From the NCBI GenBank assembly GCA_035547055.1, contig DASZVN010000003.1, positions 1 through 29,495 of the forward strand: a stretch of DNA of 29,495 nt. The letters are read 5' to 3'. The stretch is from DASZVN01 sp035547055 (GTDB lineage Bacteria > Pseudomonadota > Alphaproteobacteria > Rhizobiales > Methylopilaceae). The notes under the pieces are model-generated. The model ran no database searches, was not told where the DNA came from, and worked only from the letters and a program-made list of their open reading frames with translations. The position numbers were made by a program, and so were the translations under genes. Below are positions 14,527-22,724 of the stretch, one piece after another (within the stretch, counting starts at the first letter, position 1; every line of letters starts with the position of its first letter).

Positions 14527-16146
14527 TCACTCCGCCGGCTGGGGCACCGGCTCGCGCTCGCGGCGGCCGGTCGGCGGCGCCGGCGGCGGCGGGGTGGTGC
14601 CGCCGGGCGAGCTCGGGGTACCGGAGCGCAGCTCGATCTCCGGGATGAGCATGATCAGGCCGAAGCCGATCGCCGCCGTGAAGATGCCCCCCGAGAACGA
14701 CCACGAGAGCGCCTGGCGGTAGAGGCTGATGACGAGGTCGTGCATGCCCGGGCCGAGCGCGTTGACGGCCTGGACGCCGCCTTCGAGCAGCGTGTGCGGA
14801 TCGACCGTGTGCGGCAGGCCGCTCGACGCCACGAGCGATTCCAGCCGCGCGTTCATGATCGCGCCCGAACCGGCGACCCCGATCACGGCGCCGAGCGAGC
14901 GGAAGAAGCTCATCGTCGCGGTGGCGACGCCCATGTGGGCGTAGTCCACCGCGTTCTGCACCGCGATCGTCATGTTGGGCATGACGAGGCCCATGCCGAC
15001 CCCGACCATGAACAGGGCCGGCTCGATCACCCACAGGCCGTAGCCGCTGGCCGCTCCCCAGGTGAGCGTCGCGAAGGCGATCGTGCCGAGCCCGGTCCCG
15101 AGGAGCTGCGGCGGCTTGTAGCGCCCGGTCGCGAGCAGGAACTTGCCGTTCAACCGGGTCGAGATCACGAGGCCGACGGTCAAGGGCGCGATCAGGACGC
15201 CCGAGTCCGATGGCGCGACGCCCATCACCACCTGGAAGAACAGCGGGTAGAACACGCTCGCGCCCTGCATGCCGACGAACATCAGCGACAGCACCGTGCA
15301 GCCGAGGACGAAGGTGCGGTTGCGGAACAGGAGGAGCGGCAGCATCGGCTCGGGCGCGACCTGCTCGCGCAGGATGAAGAGCCCGGTCAGCAACACGGTC
15401 GCGCCTTCGAGGCCGAGCATCTCGGGCGACGTCCAGGGATATTGGGTGCCGCCCAGCGTCATCACGAGCAGGAGCGCGGTCGTCGCCCCGGCGAGGAGCG
15501 CGGCGCCGGCATAGTCGATGGCGCGGCGCACGGTGCGCTGCGGCCGCCGCAGCGCCACTCCGATGATGAAGAGACCGATCAGCCCGAGCGGCAGGTTGAT
15601 GTAGAAGATCCAGTGCCAGGACAGGAGGTCGGTGATGACGCCGCCGATGATCGGCCCGGCGACGCTGCAGACCGCGAAGACCACCGGGATGGCGCCCTGG
15701 TAGCGGCCGCGCTCGCGCGGCGGCACGAGGTCGGAGATCGTAATCTGCGACAGCGGCATCAGGCCGCCGGCGCCGATGCCCTGGATGGCGCGGAAGATGA
15801 TGAGCTGCAGCATCGACTGGGAGAGCCCGCTCAGCGCCGAGCCCACCAGGAAGATGATGATGGAGACATAGACCAGCGGTTTCCTGCCGTAGAGGTCGCT
15901 GAGCTTGCCGTAGAGCGGCATGGTCGCGGTCGAGGTCAGCACGTAGGCGGTGACGATCCACGACAGGTGCTCGGCGCCGCCGAGCTGCGCGACGATGCGG
16001 GGCAAGGCGGTGGCGACGATGCTCTGGTCGAGCGCCGCGAGGCCCATCACGACCATGAAGCCGAGATAGACGACCAGGATCTCGCGATGGGTGACGGGCT
16101 CCGGCGGCACGGCCGTGGCGGCGTCAGCGGCTGGCGGCGGGCTCAT
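14527..16146 (-). CDS. MFS multidrug efflux transporter, DHA2 (EmrB/QacA) family, 14 TM
   Basis: The protein is 539 residues with about 14 hydrophobic helices. Motif A appears as GKLSDLYGRKP between helices 2 and 3, and the motif-C-like antiporter signature as PVVFAVCSVAGPIIGGVITD in helix 5. LDQSIVATALPRI in helix 1 is the DHA2 drug:proton antiporter D1 motif. Typical substrates are hydrophobic drugs, dyes or toxic metabolites exported by proton exchange. The C-terminus is proline-rich and cytoplasmic. The ATG at 16146 lies 23 bases inside the marR gene upstream, on the same strand. This overlap indicates translational coupling and control by that MarR repressor. The specific substrate is not predictable from the sequence. 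Confidence 0.9.
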   Translation of the reverse strand: MSPPPAADAATAVPPEPVTHREILVVYLGFMVVMGLAALDQSIVATALPRIVAQLGGAEHLSWIVTAYVLTSTATMPLYGKLSDLYGRKPLVYVSIIIFLVGSALSGLSQSMLQLIIFRAIQGIGAGGLMPLSQITISDLVPPRERGRYQGAIPVVFAVCSVAGPIIGGVITDLLSWHWIFYINLPLGLIGLFIIGVALRRPQRTVRRAIDYAGAALLAGATTALLLVMTLGGTQYPWTSPEMLGLEGATVLLTGLFILREQVAPEPMLPLLLFRNRTFVLGCTVLSLMFVGMQGASVFYPLFFQVVMGVAPSDSGVLIAPLTVGLVISTRLNGKFLLATGRYKPPQLLGTGLGTIAFATLTWGAASGYGLWVIEPALFMVGVGMGLVMPNMTIAVQNAVDYAHMGVATATMSFFRSLGAVIGVAGSGAIMNARLESLVASSGLPHTVDPHTLLEGGVQAVNALGPGMHDLVISLYRQALSWSFSGGIFTAAIGFGLIMLIPEIELRSGTPSSPGGTTPPPPAPPTGRREREPVPQPAE

Positions 16147-16570
16147 CCTGCGATCCCAGTTGTCTCAGGGGGTCGATCGCCGCGGCGATGGCCTGGCGGG
16201 CCTCCGGGGCGAGGCCGGCGAGGCGCCCGGCCAGCCAGTCGCGCCGCTGCCGCCGGAGCCGCTCCAGGCTGTCGCGGCCCTTGGCGGTAACGGCGAGGCC
16301 GACCCGGCGGCGGTCGGCGCAGTCGGGCTCGGTCCGGGCGATCAGGCCCTCCTCCTCCATCTGCTTGACGTGGCCGCTCATGGTCGGTCCCCGCAGGCCC
16401 TCGAGCCGGGCCAGCTCGCCGACGCCGATGCCGGGCCGCTGCTCGATCACCGCGAGCAGGAGGCTCTGCAAGGGCGACATGCCGGAGCCGTCCATCTGCC
16501 GCCTGAGCAGGCGGCTCAGGCGGAAGATGGTCGGCCGCAGCACCTCGGCGAGTTCGGACGGGTCGGCCAT
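16124..16570 (-). CDS. MarR family transcriptional regulator
   Basis: The product is 148 residues and shows the winged helix-turn-helix of MarR regulators: MSPLQSLLLAVIEQRPGIGVGELARLEGLRGPTMSGHVKQMEEEGLIAR (recognition helix around GPTMSGHVKQM), then the wing PDCADRRRVGLAVTAKGR. Helices at both ends should form the dimer interface. MarR proteins usually repress their own operon and are released by small phenolic or hydrophobic ligands. It is the first gene of a two-gene operon with the MFS pump, overlapping it by 23 bases, so pump repression is the likely job. The ATG at 16570 has GGAAA 8 bases upstream. The divergent neighbour pepP begins 270 bases away. Confidence 0.9.
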   Translation of the reverse strand: MADPSELAEVLRPTIFRLSRLLRRQMDGSGMSPLQSLLLAVIEQRPGIGVGELARLEGLRGPTMSGHVKQMEEEGLIARTEPDCADRRRVGLAVTAKGRDSLERLRRQRRDWLAGRLAGLAPEARQAIAAAIDPLRQLGSQDEPAASR

Positions 16571-16666
16571 CGGCCATTTCCAGCGATCTCGGGCGTTCCC
16601 GAGCTCGGCACGGGGGAGACGCAAGCCGGGCGGGCTCGCCTTGCGCGGCGCGACGCGCGCCGACGC

Positions 16667-16687
16667 AATAGGTAGGCTTCCTATATT
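16667..16687. promoter_or_regulatory. Candidate MarR operator/promoter region
   Basis: The 270-base gap between marR and pepP contains an A/T-rich island with an inverted repeat, ATAGG (16668-16672) / CCTAT (16680-16684), set in the sequence AATAGGTAGGCTTCCTATAT. MarR dimers bind palindromes of this size, and the site is about 100 bases upstream of the marR start. Apart from this site and the pepP ribosome-binding site, I see nothing else supportable in the gap. Confidence 0.35.
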
Positions 16688-16840
16688 TCGGGGCAAGTCG
16701 CGTTGATGCATGACGGATTTGCACAAGCAAGTCGCGGGCCTGGGCGGTTCGAGCCGCCTGCCCCATCCGCGCCGCAGATCGGGCGCTTGCACGCCGGCCG
16801 CGCCTCGGAGCAAATGCCCGAAGCGCGGGAGAAGATGCTC

Positions 16841-18667
16841 ATGTACCACAGCCGCTTCCAGGATTTCACCGAGGGCGGCGGGCCGGCCGGCACCGCCGAG
16901 CGGGTGGCGACGCTCCGGGCGGCCCTCGCGGCACGCCGGCTCGACGGCGTCCTCGTGCCCCGCGCCGACGAATACCAGAACGAATATGTCCCGCCCTCCG
17001 ACGAGCGGCTGGCGTGGCTGAGCGGCTTCACCGGCTCGGCCGGGATCGCGGTCGTGCTGAAGGACGCGGCAGCGATCTTCGTCGACGGCCGCTACACCGT
17101 GCAGGTCAAGAGCCAGGTCGATCCGGCGGTGTTCGCGATCGAGAACATCGCCGAGACCGCGCCGGCCGACTGGCTGCGCCGGCACCTGAAGCCCGGCATG
17201 AAGCTCGGCTTCGACCCCTCGCTTCATACCGCCGAGGCAGTCGAGCGCTATCGCGCCGCCGCAGCCGACGCCGGGGCCGAGCTGGTCGCGGCCGAGCCCA
17301 ATCCGATCGACGCGATCTGGCGCGACCGGCCGGCGCCGCCGCTGAAGCCGGTCACGCTCCACGAGCCCCGCTTCGCCGGGGAAGGCGCGGCCGACAAGGT
17401 GGCGCGCGTCCAGGCCGAGCTCGCGAGGGCCAAGAGCGACGCCGTCATCCTGACCGATCCGCATGCGGTCGCCTGGCTCTTCAACATCCGCGGCGGCGAC
17501 GTCTCGCACACGCCGCTGCCGCTGGCCCGCGCTGTGGTGCCGGCAAGCGGGCGGCCGACGCTCCTCGTGGACGGCCGCAAGCTCGACAACCGGGTGCGGG
17601 CGACGCTGGCGGACCTCGCCGACATCGCCGAGCCCGCGGATCTCGACCGCGAGATCGGCCGGCTGGGCGCCGCCGACGCGAAGGTCATGCTCGACCCGGC
17701 AGGCGCCTCGTTCCGCCTGCTCGCGCGCCTCGAGGACGCCGGCGCCACGGTGCTCCGCCGTGCCGACCCGGTCGCAAAGCTCAAGGCGGTGAAGAACGCC
17801 GCCGAGATCGCTGGCGCCCGCGCCGCCCACCGGCGCGACGCGGTTGCCCTCTGCCGCTTCCTCGCCTGGGTCGACCGCGAGGCCGCGACCGGCAAGCTCA
17901 CCGAGATCGCCGCCGCCGAAACGCTCGAGGCTTTCCGCGACGAGAGCGGCGCGCTGAAGGACCTGTCGTTTCCGACCATCTCGGCCGCCGGCCCGAACGC
18001 CGCCCTGCCCCATTACCGCGTCAGCCGGGACAGCAACCGGGTGGTCGAGCCGGGCTTCCTCCTGGTCGATTCCGGCGCGCAATACGAGGACGGCACCACC
18101 GACGTGACCCGCACCATCGTCGTCGGCCGGCCGGGCGCCGAGAGGCTCGACCGCTTCACCCGCGTGCTCCAGGGCCACATCGCGATCGCAACCGCGATCT
18201 TCCCGCGCGGCACGTCGGGCGCCCAGATCGACGCCTTCGCCCGCCGCCCGCTATGGGAGGCCGGCACCGATTTCGACCACGGCACCGGTCACGGCGTCGG
18301 CAGCTACCTCTCGGTCCACGAGGGGCCGCAGCGCATCTCCAAGCTCGGCACGGTGGCGCTGGAACCGGGCATGATCGTCTCCAACGAGCCCGGCTACTAC
18401 AAGGAGGGCGCATACGGCATCCGCAGCGAGAACCTCGTGCTGGTGCAGGAGGTCGCGCTCGACGGCGCCGAGCGGCCCATGCTGGGCTTCGAGACGCTGA
18501 CCTTGGCCCCGTTCGACCGCCGCGGCCTCGCGCCGATGCTGATGACCGCGGCCGAGCGCGCCTGGCTCGACGCCTACCATGCGCGGGTGCTGGCGGAGGT
18601 AGGGCCGTCGGTCGATGCGGAGACGAAGGGTTGGCTGGAGGCGGCGTGCGCCCCCATTCGCGAATAG
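16841..18667 (+). CDS. pepP: Xaa-Pro aminopeptidase (aminopeptidase P, M24B)
   Basis: The 608-residue three-domain enzyme releases N-terminal residues before proline. Two creatinase-like N-terminal domains (about 1-310) precede the pita-bread catalytic domain. The five metal ligands are all present: Asp410 and Asp421 in DSGAQYEDGTTD, His484 in GTGHGVG, Glu516 in NEPGYY and Glu530 in SENLVL. The length matches the large eukaryote-like aminopeptidase P form common in alphaproteobacteria, rather than the roughly 440-residue E. coli PepP. I chose the ATG at 16841, 8 bases after GGGAGA; the ATG at 16835 is too close to that site, and the upstream frame to 16703 looks non-coding. The last codons (C-A-P-I-R-E-stop) are within a repeat element. 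The product is probably cytoplasmic, since no signal peptide is seen. Confidence 0.9.
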   Translation: MYHSRFQDFTEGGGPAGTAERVATLRAALAARRLDGVLVPRADEYQNEYVPPSDERLAWLSGFTGSAGIAVVLKDAAAIFVDGRYTVQVKSQVDPAVFAIENIAETAPADWLRRHLKPGMKLGFDPSLHTAEAVERYRAAAADAGAELVAAEPNPIDAIWRDRPAPPLKPVTLHEPRFAGEGAADKVARVQAELARAKSDAVILTDPHAVAWLFNIRGGDVSHTPLPLARAVVPASGRPTLLVDGRKLDNRVRATLADLADIAEPADLDREIGRLGAADAKVMLDPAGASFRLLARLEDAGATVLRRADPVAKLKAVKNAAEIAGARAAHRRDAVALCRFLAWVDREAATGKLTEIAAAETLEAFRDESGALKDLSFPTISAAGPNAALPHYRVSRDSNRVVEPGFLLVDSGAQYEDGTTDVTRTIVVGRPGAERLDRFTRVLQGHIAIATAIFPRGTSGAQIDAFARRPLWEAGTDFDHGTGHGVGSYLSVHEGPQRISKLGTVALEPGMIVSNEPGYYKEGAYGIRSENLVLVQEVALDGAERPMLGFETLTLAPFDRRGLAPMLMTAAERAWLDAYHARVLAEVGPSVDAETKGWLEAACAPIRE

Positions 18668-18809
18668 CGAATAGGCCGTCATTGCGAGCGAAGCGAAGCA
18701 ATCCAGAGGCCGCAGGCGCCGGCCCATGCCGCCCCTGGATTGCTTCGTCGCTGCGCTCCTCGCAATGACGGCGCGGACGCTCTTCCCTATTCGCTACTCG
18801 CTATTCGCG
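18656..18809. repeat. Compound inverted repeat: ATTCGC arms around a CCGTCATTGCGAG palindrome (copy 2)
   Basis: The core (18676-18771) begins CCGTCATTGCGAGCGAAGCG and ends CTCCTCGCAATGACGG. Its inner arms CAATCCAG (18699-18706) and CTGGATTG (18735-18742) also pair. Around the core lies a second set of arms: GCGAATAGCGAATAGG ending at 18675, and CCTATTCGCTACTCGCTATTCGCG at 18786-18809, built from CTATTCGC-like units. The element occupies the whole gap between the convergent pepP and aceB genes and overlaps the pepP stop codon (18665-18667). Confidence 0.7.
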
Positions 18810-18812
18810 CAC

Positions 18813-20426
<1,614 letters not shown>

Positions 20427-20518
20427 GGCAGGTCTCCGTCGTGTTCTTGGCCGATCCTACAATGCACCAAGCCGCCACTCGGTCCCAAGCGGGAATGTTT
20501 GGCGGGATGCTCTCCGGC

Positions 20519-20607
20519 CCGTCATTGCGAGCGAAGCGAAGCGAAGCAATCCAGAGGAGCCAGCACGCGGCCCTGGATTGCTTCGTCGCTGCGCCCCTCG
20601 CAATGAC
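20519..20607. repeat. Palindromic repeat, CCGTCATTGCGAG family (copy 3)
   Basis: It begins CCGTCATTGCGAGCGAAGCG and ends CTCGCAATGAC. The arms CAATCCAG and CTGGATTG flank a loop of about 20 bases, as in the copy at 18676-18771. The left arm has three GCGAA units where that copy has two. It lies between the SDR stop and the aceB start, both minus-strand, 93 bases upstream of aceB. Confidence 0.7.
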
Positions 20608-20625
20608 AGCGAGGGGTATGCGGCG

Positions 20626-21369
20626 TCAGACGTGCTGGCCGCCGTTGATGTGGATCTCGGCGCCGGTGACATAGGACGACTGCTCGGTGCAGAGCATGTA
20701 GATGATCGACGCCACCTCCTCCGGCCGGCCGAGCCGGTGGAGCGGGATGTGGGCGACGATCTCGTCAGTGCCGGGCGAGAGGATCGCGGTGTCGATCTCC
20801 CCGGGTGCGATGGCGTTGACCCGCACGCCGAGCGGGCCGAAATCGGCCGCCATCTCGCGGGTCAGGGCGGCCAGCGCCGCCTTCGAGGTGGCGTAGGCGG
20901 CACCAGCGAAGGGATGCACCCGCGAGCCCGCGATCGAGGTGACGTTGACGACCGCGCCCTTGGCGGCCGCGAGTTCGGCGCGGAGGCCCCGCGCCAGCAT
21001 CAGCGGCGCGAACAGGTTGACCTGGAAGACGTGCTGCCAGTCGGCCAGCGAGGTCGTGAGCGTGTCGAGACGCTTGCCGTCCGGCGCCTTGGGCGAGATG
21101 CCGGCATTGTTGACCAAGGCGTGCAGCAGCCCGCCCTCGACGCGGCGCCGCACCTCCTCGATCGCCGCGCGCGTGGAAGCGGGATCGGCGAGGTCGAGCT
21201 GGATGTGGTCCTCGGGGCCCGCCTCCCACGGGCAATTCTCCGGAAAGGCGTGGCGCGAGCAGGTGATGACGCGCCACCCCGCCGCCGAGAAGCGCTTGAC
21301 GGTGGCATGGCCGATGCCGCGCGAGGCGCCGGTCAGGAGAAGCGAGCGTTTCGGAACGGCGGTGGCCAT
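20626..21369 (-). CDS. SDR family oxidoreductase
   Basis: The 247-residue classical short-chain dehydrogenase has the cofactor motif TGASRGIG (13-20), NNAG (87-90), catalytic Ser145 and the YATSK motif (Tyr159, Lys163). The C-terminal FabG-like tail is IYMLCTEQSSYVTGAEIHINGGQHV. Arginine and serine after the first strand (CSRH) suggest NADP(H). The substrate is unknown; FabG-type 3-oxoacyl reductases and sugar or steroid dehydrogenases share these motifs, and a second copy near pdxH gives no clue. I chose the ATG at 21369 because it is the first ATG and gives normal family length; a TTG at 21378 would add three residues. No clear Shine-Dalgarno sequence. It is co-directional with pdxH after an 83-base gap. 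Confidence 0.88.
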   Translation of the reverse strand: MATAVPKRSLLLTGASRGIGHATVKRFSAAGWRVITCSRHAFPENCPWEAGPEDHIQLDLADPASTRAAIEEVRRRVEGGLLHALVNNAGISPKAPDGKRLDTLTTSLADWQHVFQVNLFAPLMLARGLRAELAAAKGAVVNVTSIAGSRVHPFAGAAYATSKAALAALTREMAADFGPLGVRVNAIAPGEIDTAILSPGTDEIVAHIPLHRLGRPEEVASIIYMLCTEQSSYVTGAEIHINGGQHV

Positions 21370-21452
21370 GGCGGACAAGGATCTGAGCTCGCGGCAAGGT
21401 TAGAGCATTTTGCGCCGCAAGGGCATCGCCCGGCGTCCGACCTGCGAAGCCC

Positions 21453-22070
21453 TCACGGGTAGAGCCGCTGGCGGTCCCAGCCCCCGTCCGCGCCGCGGGT
21501 GAACAGCACGCGGTCGTGGAGGCGAAACGGGCGATCCTGCCAGAACTCGATCTCGGCCGGGACGACGCGATAGCCGCCCCAATGCGGCGGCCTCGGCACT
21601 GCCGCGGGAAAGCGCCGGGCCGCCGCCGCGACTGCGGCCTCGAACGTCGCGCGGCTCTCCAGCGGCTCGGATTGCTGCGAGCCCCAGGCACCGATCTGGC
21701 TGTCGCGGGCGCGACTCGCGAAATAGGCGTCCGACGCCGCCTCGCTCACCATTTCGACCGCACCGCGGACGCGCACCTGCCGCCGCCTGCTCTTCCAGTG
21801 GAAAACCAGCGCCGCGCGAGGATTGGCCGCAAGCTCGCGGCCTTTGCGGCTCCGCCGATTGGTGTAGAACACGAAGCCGGCCTCGCCCGCTTCCTTGAGC
21901 AGCACGATGCGCGCGTCGGGCCAGCCGTCGGCGTCGACCGTCGCCAGCGTCATCGCGTCCGCGACGTCGGGTTCCGAGGCGGTCGCCGCCGCGAGCCATT
22001 CGGCGAACAGCGAAATCGGATCCGCCGCCTCGGCAAAGTCATTGATTGTTAAACTTTGCGGATCGTTCAT
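21453..22070 (-). CDS. pdxH: Pyridoxamine 5'-phosphate oxidase
   Basis: The 205-residue FMN enzyme oxidises pyridoxine or pyridoxamine 5'-phosphate to pyridoxal 5'-phosphate (vitamin B6 salvage and synthesis). Family blocks run in order: DAMTLATVDADGWPDARIVLLK, FVFYTNRRSRKGRELAANPRAALVFHWK (FMN-phosphate-binding arginine and lysine residues), RQVRVRGAVE, YFASRARDSQIGAWGSQQSEPL, WGGYRVVPAEIEFWQDRPFRLHDR, and the invariant C-terminus W-RQRLYP. The ATG at 22070 lies only 27 bases from the divergent lipoprotein start. The gene before SDR on this strand may be co-transcribed with it. Confidence 0.95.
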   Translation of the reverse strand: MNDPQSLTINDFAEAADPISLFAEWLAAATASEPDVADAMTLATVDADGWPDARIVLLKEAGEAGFVFYTNRRSRKGRELAANPRAALVFHWKSRRRQVRVRGAVEMVSEAASDAYFASRARDSQIGAWGSQQSEPLESRATFEAAVAAAARRFPAAVPRPPHWGGYRVVPAEIEFWQDRPFRLHDRVLFTRGADGGWDRQRLYP

Positions 22071-22097
22071 GACGGATACGATGGATCGGGTTGGCAG

Positions 22098-22718
22098 ATG
22101 AGGACGAGGGATCCGGCGGTGCCGTGCGCGAGCCTCTATAGACGATTGCGCCCTGCCCGTCGCGCCCTGGTGCCGGTTGCAGCCGCGCTGCTTCTCGCCG
22201 GCTGCAGCCTGTCGATGCCGCTCGGCTCGCTGGTCGGGAGCCGCGACCCCGGTCCCGCCACCACCGCCAGCACGACCCCGCTGAAGGCCGCGCCCGCCGG
22301 CACCATCGTCTCCGCGCCGCTGCCGGCGCCGGACGCGGACAAGCCGGCGACCGCCGCCAACGCCCCGCTCGCCCGCGCCTTCACCGCGACCGATGGCAAC
22401 GGCACCACCGGCTTCAGCGCTACCGACTGGGTCTATGCGCGCGGCGCGCTCGGCCTGGCGCTGAGCGGCGACGGCAAGGGCCCGCCGGTGCCCTGGGCCA
22501 ATCCCGACACCGGCACGCACGGCAATTTCGCCGCCGCGGCCCCGCCGGTGACCAGCGGCGCATCGACCTGCCGGGCCTTCGTCGCCGAGCGCTTCGTCAC
22601 CGGCCGGCAGGAGCATCTGTCCGGCCGCGCCTGCCGCAGCGAGAGCGGCGCCTGGGACATCGCTGAGATCCGCGCCGATCCGGCCGCGCAGCCCGATCCG
22701 CTGGCGGCGCGCGGCTAG
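22098..22718 (+). CDS. Lipoprotein, RT0821/Lpp0805-type surface antigen domain
   Basis: The 206-residue protein has a basic N-terminus, a hydrophobic stretch and a lipobox LLLAGC (lipidated Cys36), so it is exported and lipid-anchored. A Thr/Ala/Pro-rich linker follows. The C-terminal region (VPWANPDTGTHGNF..., CRAFVAERFVTGRQEHLSGRACRSESGAWDI) resembles the 17-kDa surface-antigen-like domain called RT0821/Lpp0805, whose conserved pattern is W-NP-TG-G, C-F, G-ACR-G-W-I. Two cysteines in this domain may pair. The function of this family is unknown. The ATG at 22098 was chosen; an ATG at 22056 would put 14 residues before the signal peptide and overlap the pdxH start. It is convergent with the large repeat protein, whose stop lies 6 bases beyond its own. 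Confidence 0.75.
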   Translation: MRTRDPAVPCASLYRRLRPARRALVPVAAALLLAGCSLSMPLGSLVGSRDPGPATTASTTPLKAAPAGTIVSAPLPAPDADKPATAANAPLARAFTATDGNGTTGFSATDWVYARGALGLALSGDGKGPPVPWANPDTGTHGNFAAAAPPVTSGASTCRAFVAERFVTGRQEHLSGRACRSESGAWDIAEIRADPAAQPDPLAARG

Positions 22719-22724
22719 CGCGCG

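Noticed and set aside
12973..16290. A 1105-codon plus-strand frame running through mobA, prmA and the MFS gene
   Set aside because: It crosses three well-supported genes on both strands and has no domain. Part of it is the MAGLVPAIHDV reading of the intergenic repeat, a known spurious peptide.
16703..16840. N-terminal extension of the aminopeptidase P frame
   Set aside because: The 46 extra residues are Pro/Arg/Ala-rich and unlike the family. A good ribosome-binding site precedes the ATG at 16841.
21402..21421. Fragment TTAGAGCATTTTGCGCCGCA resembling another common Hyphomicrobiales repeat (AGAGCATTTT...)
   Set aside because: Only about 10 bases match and no inverted partner is visible, so it was not called as a repeat.
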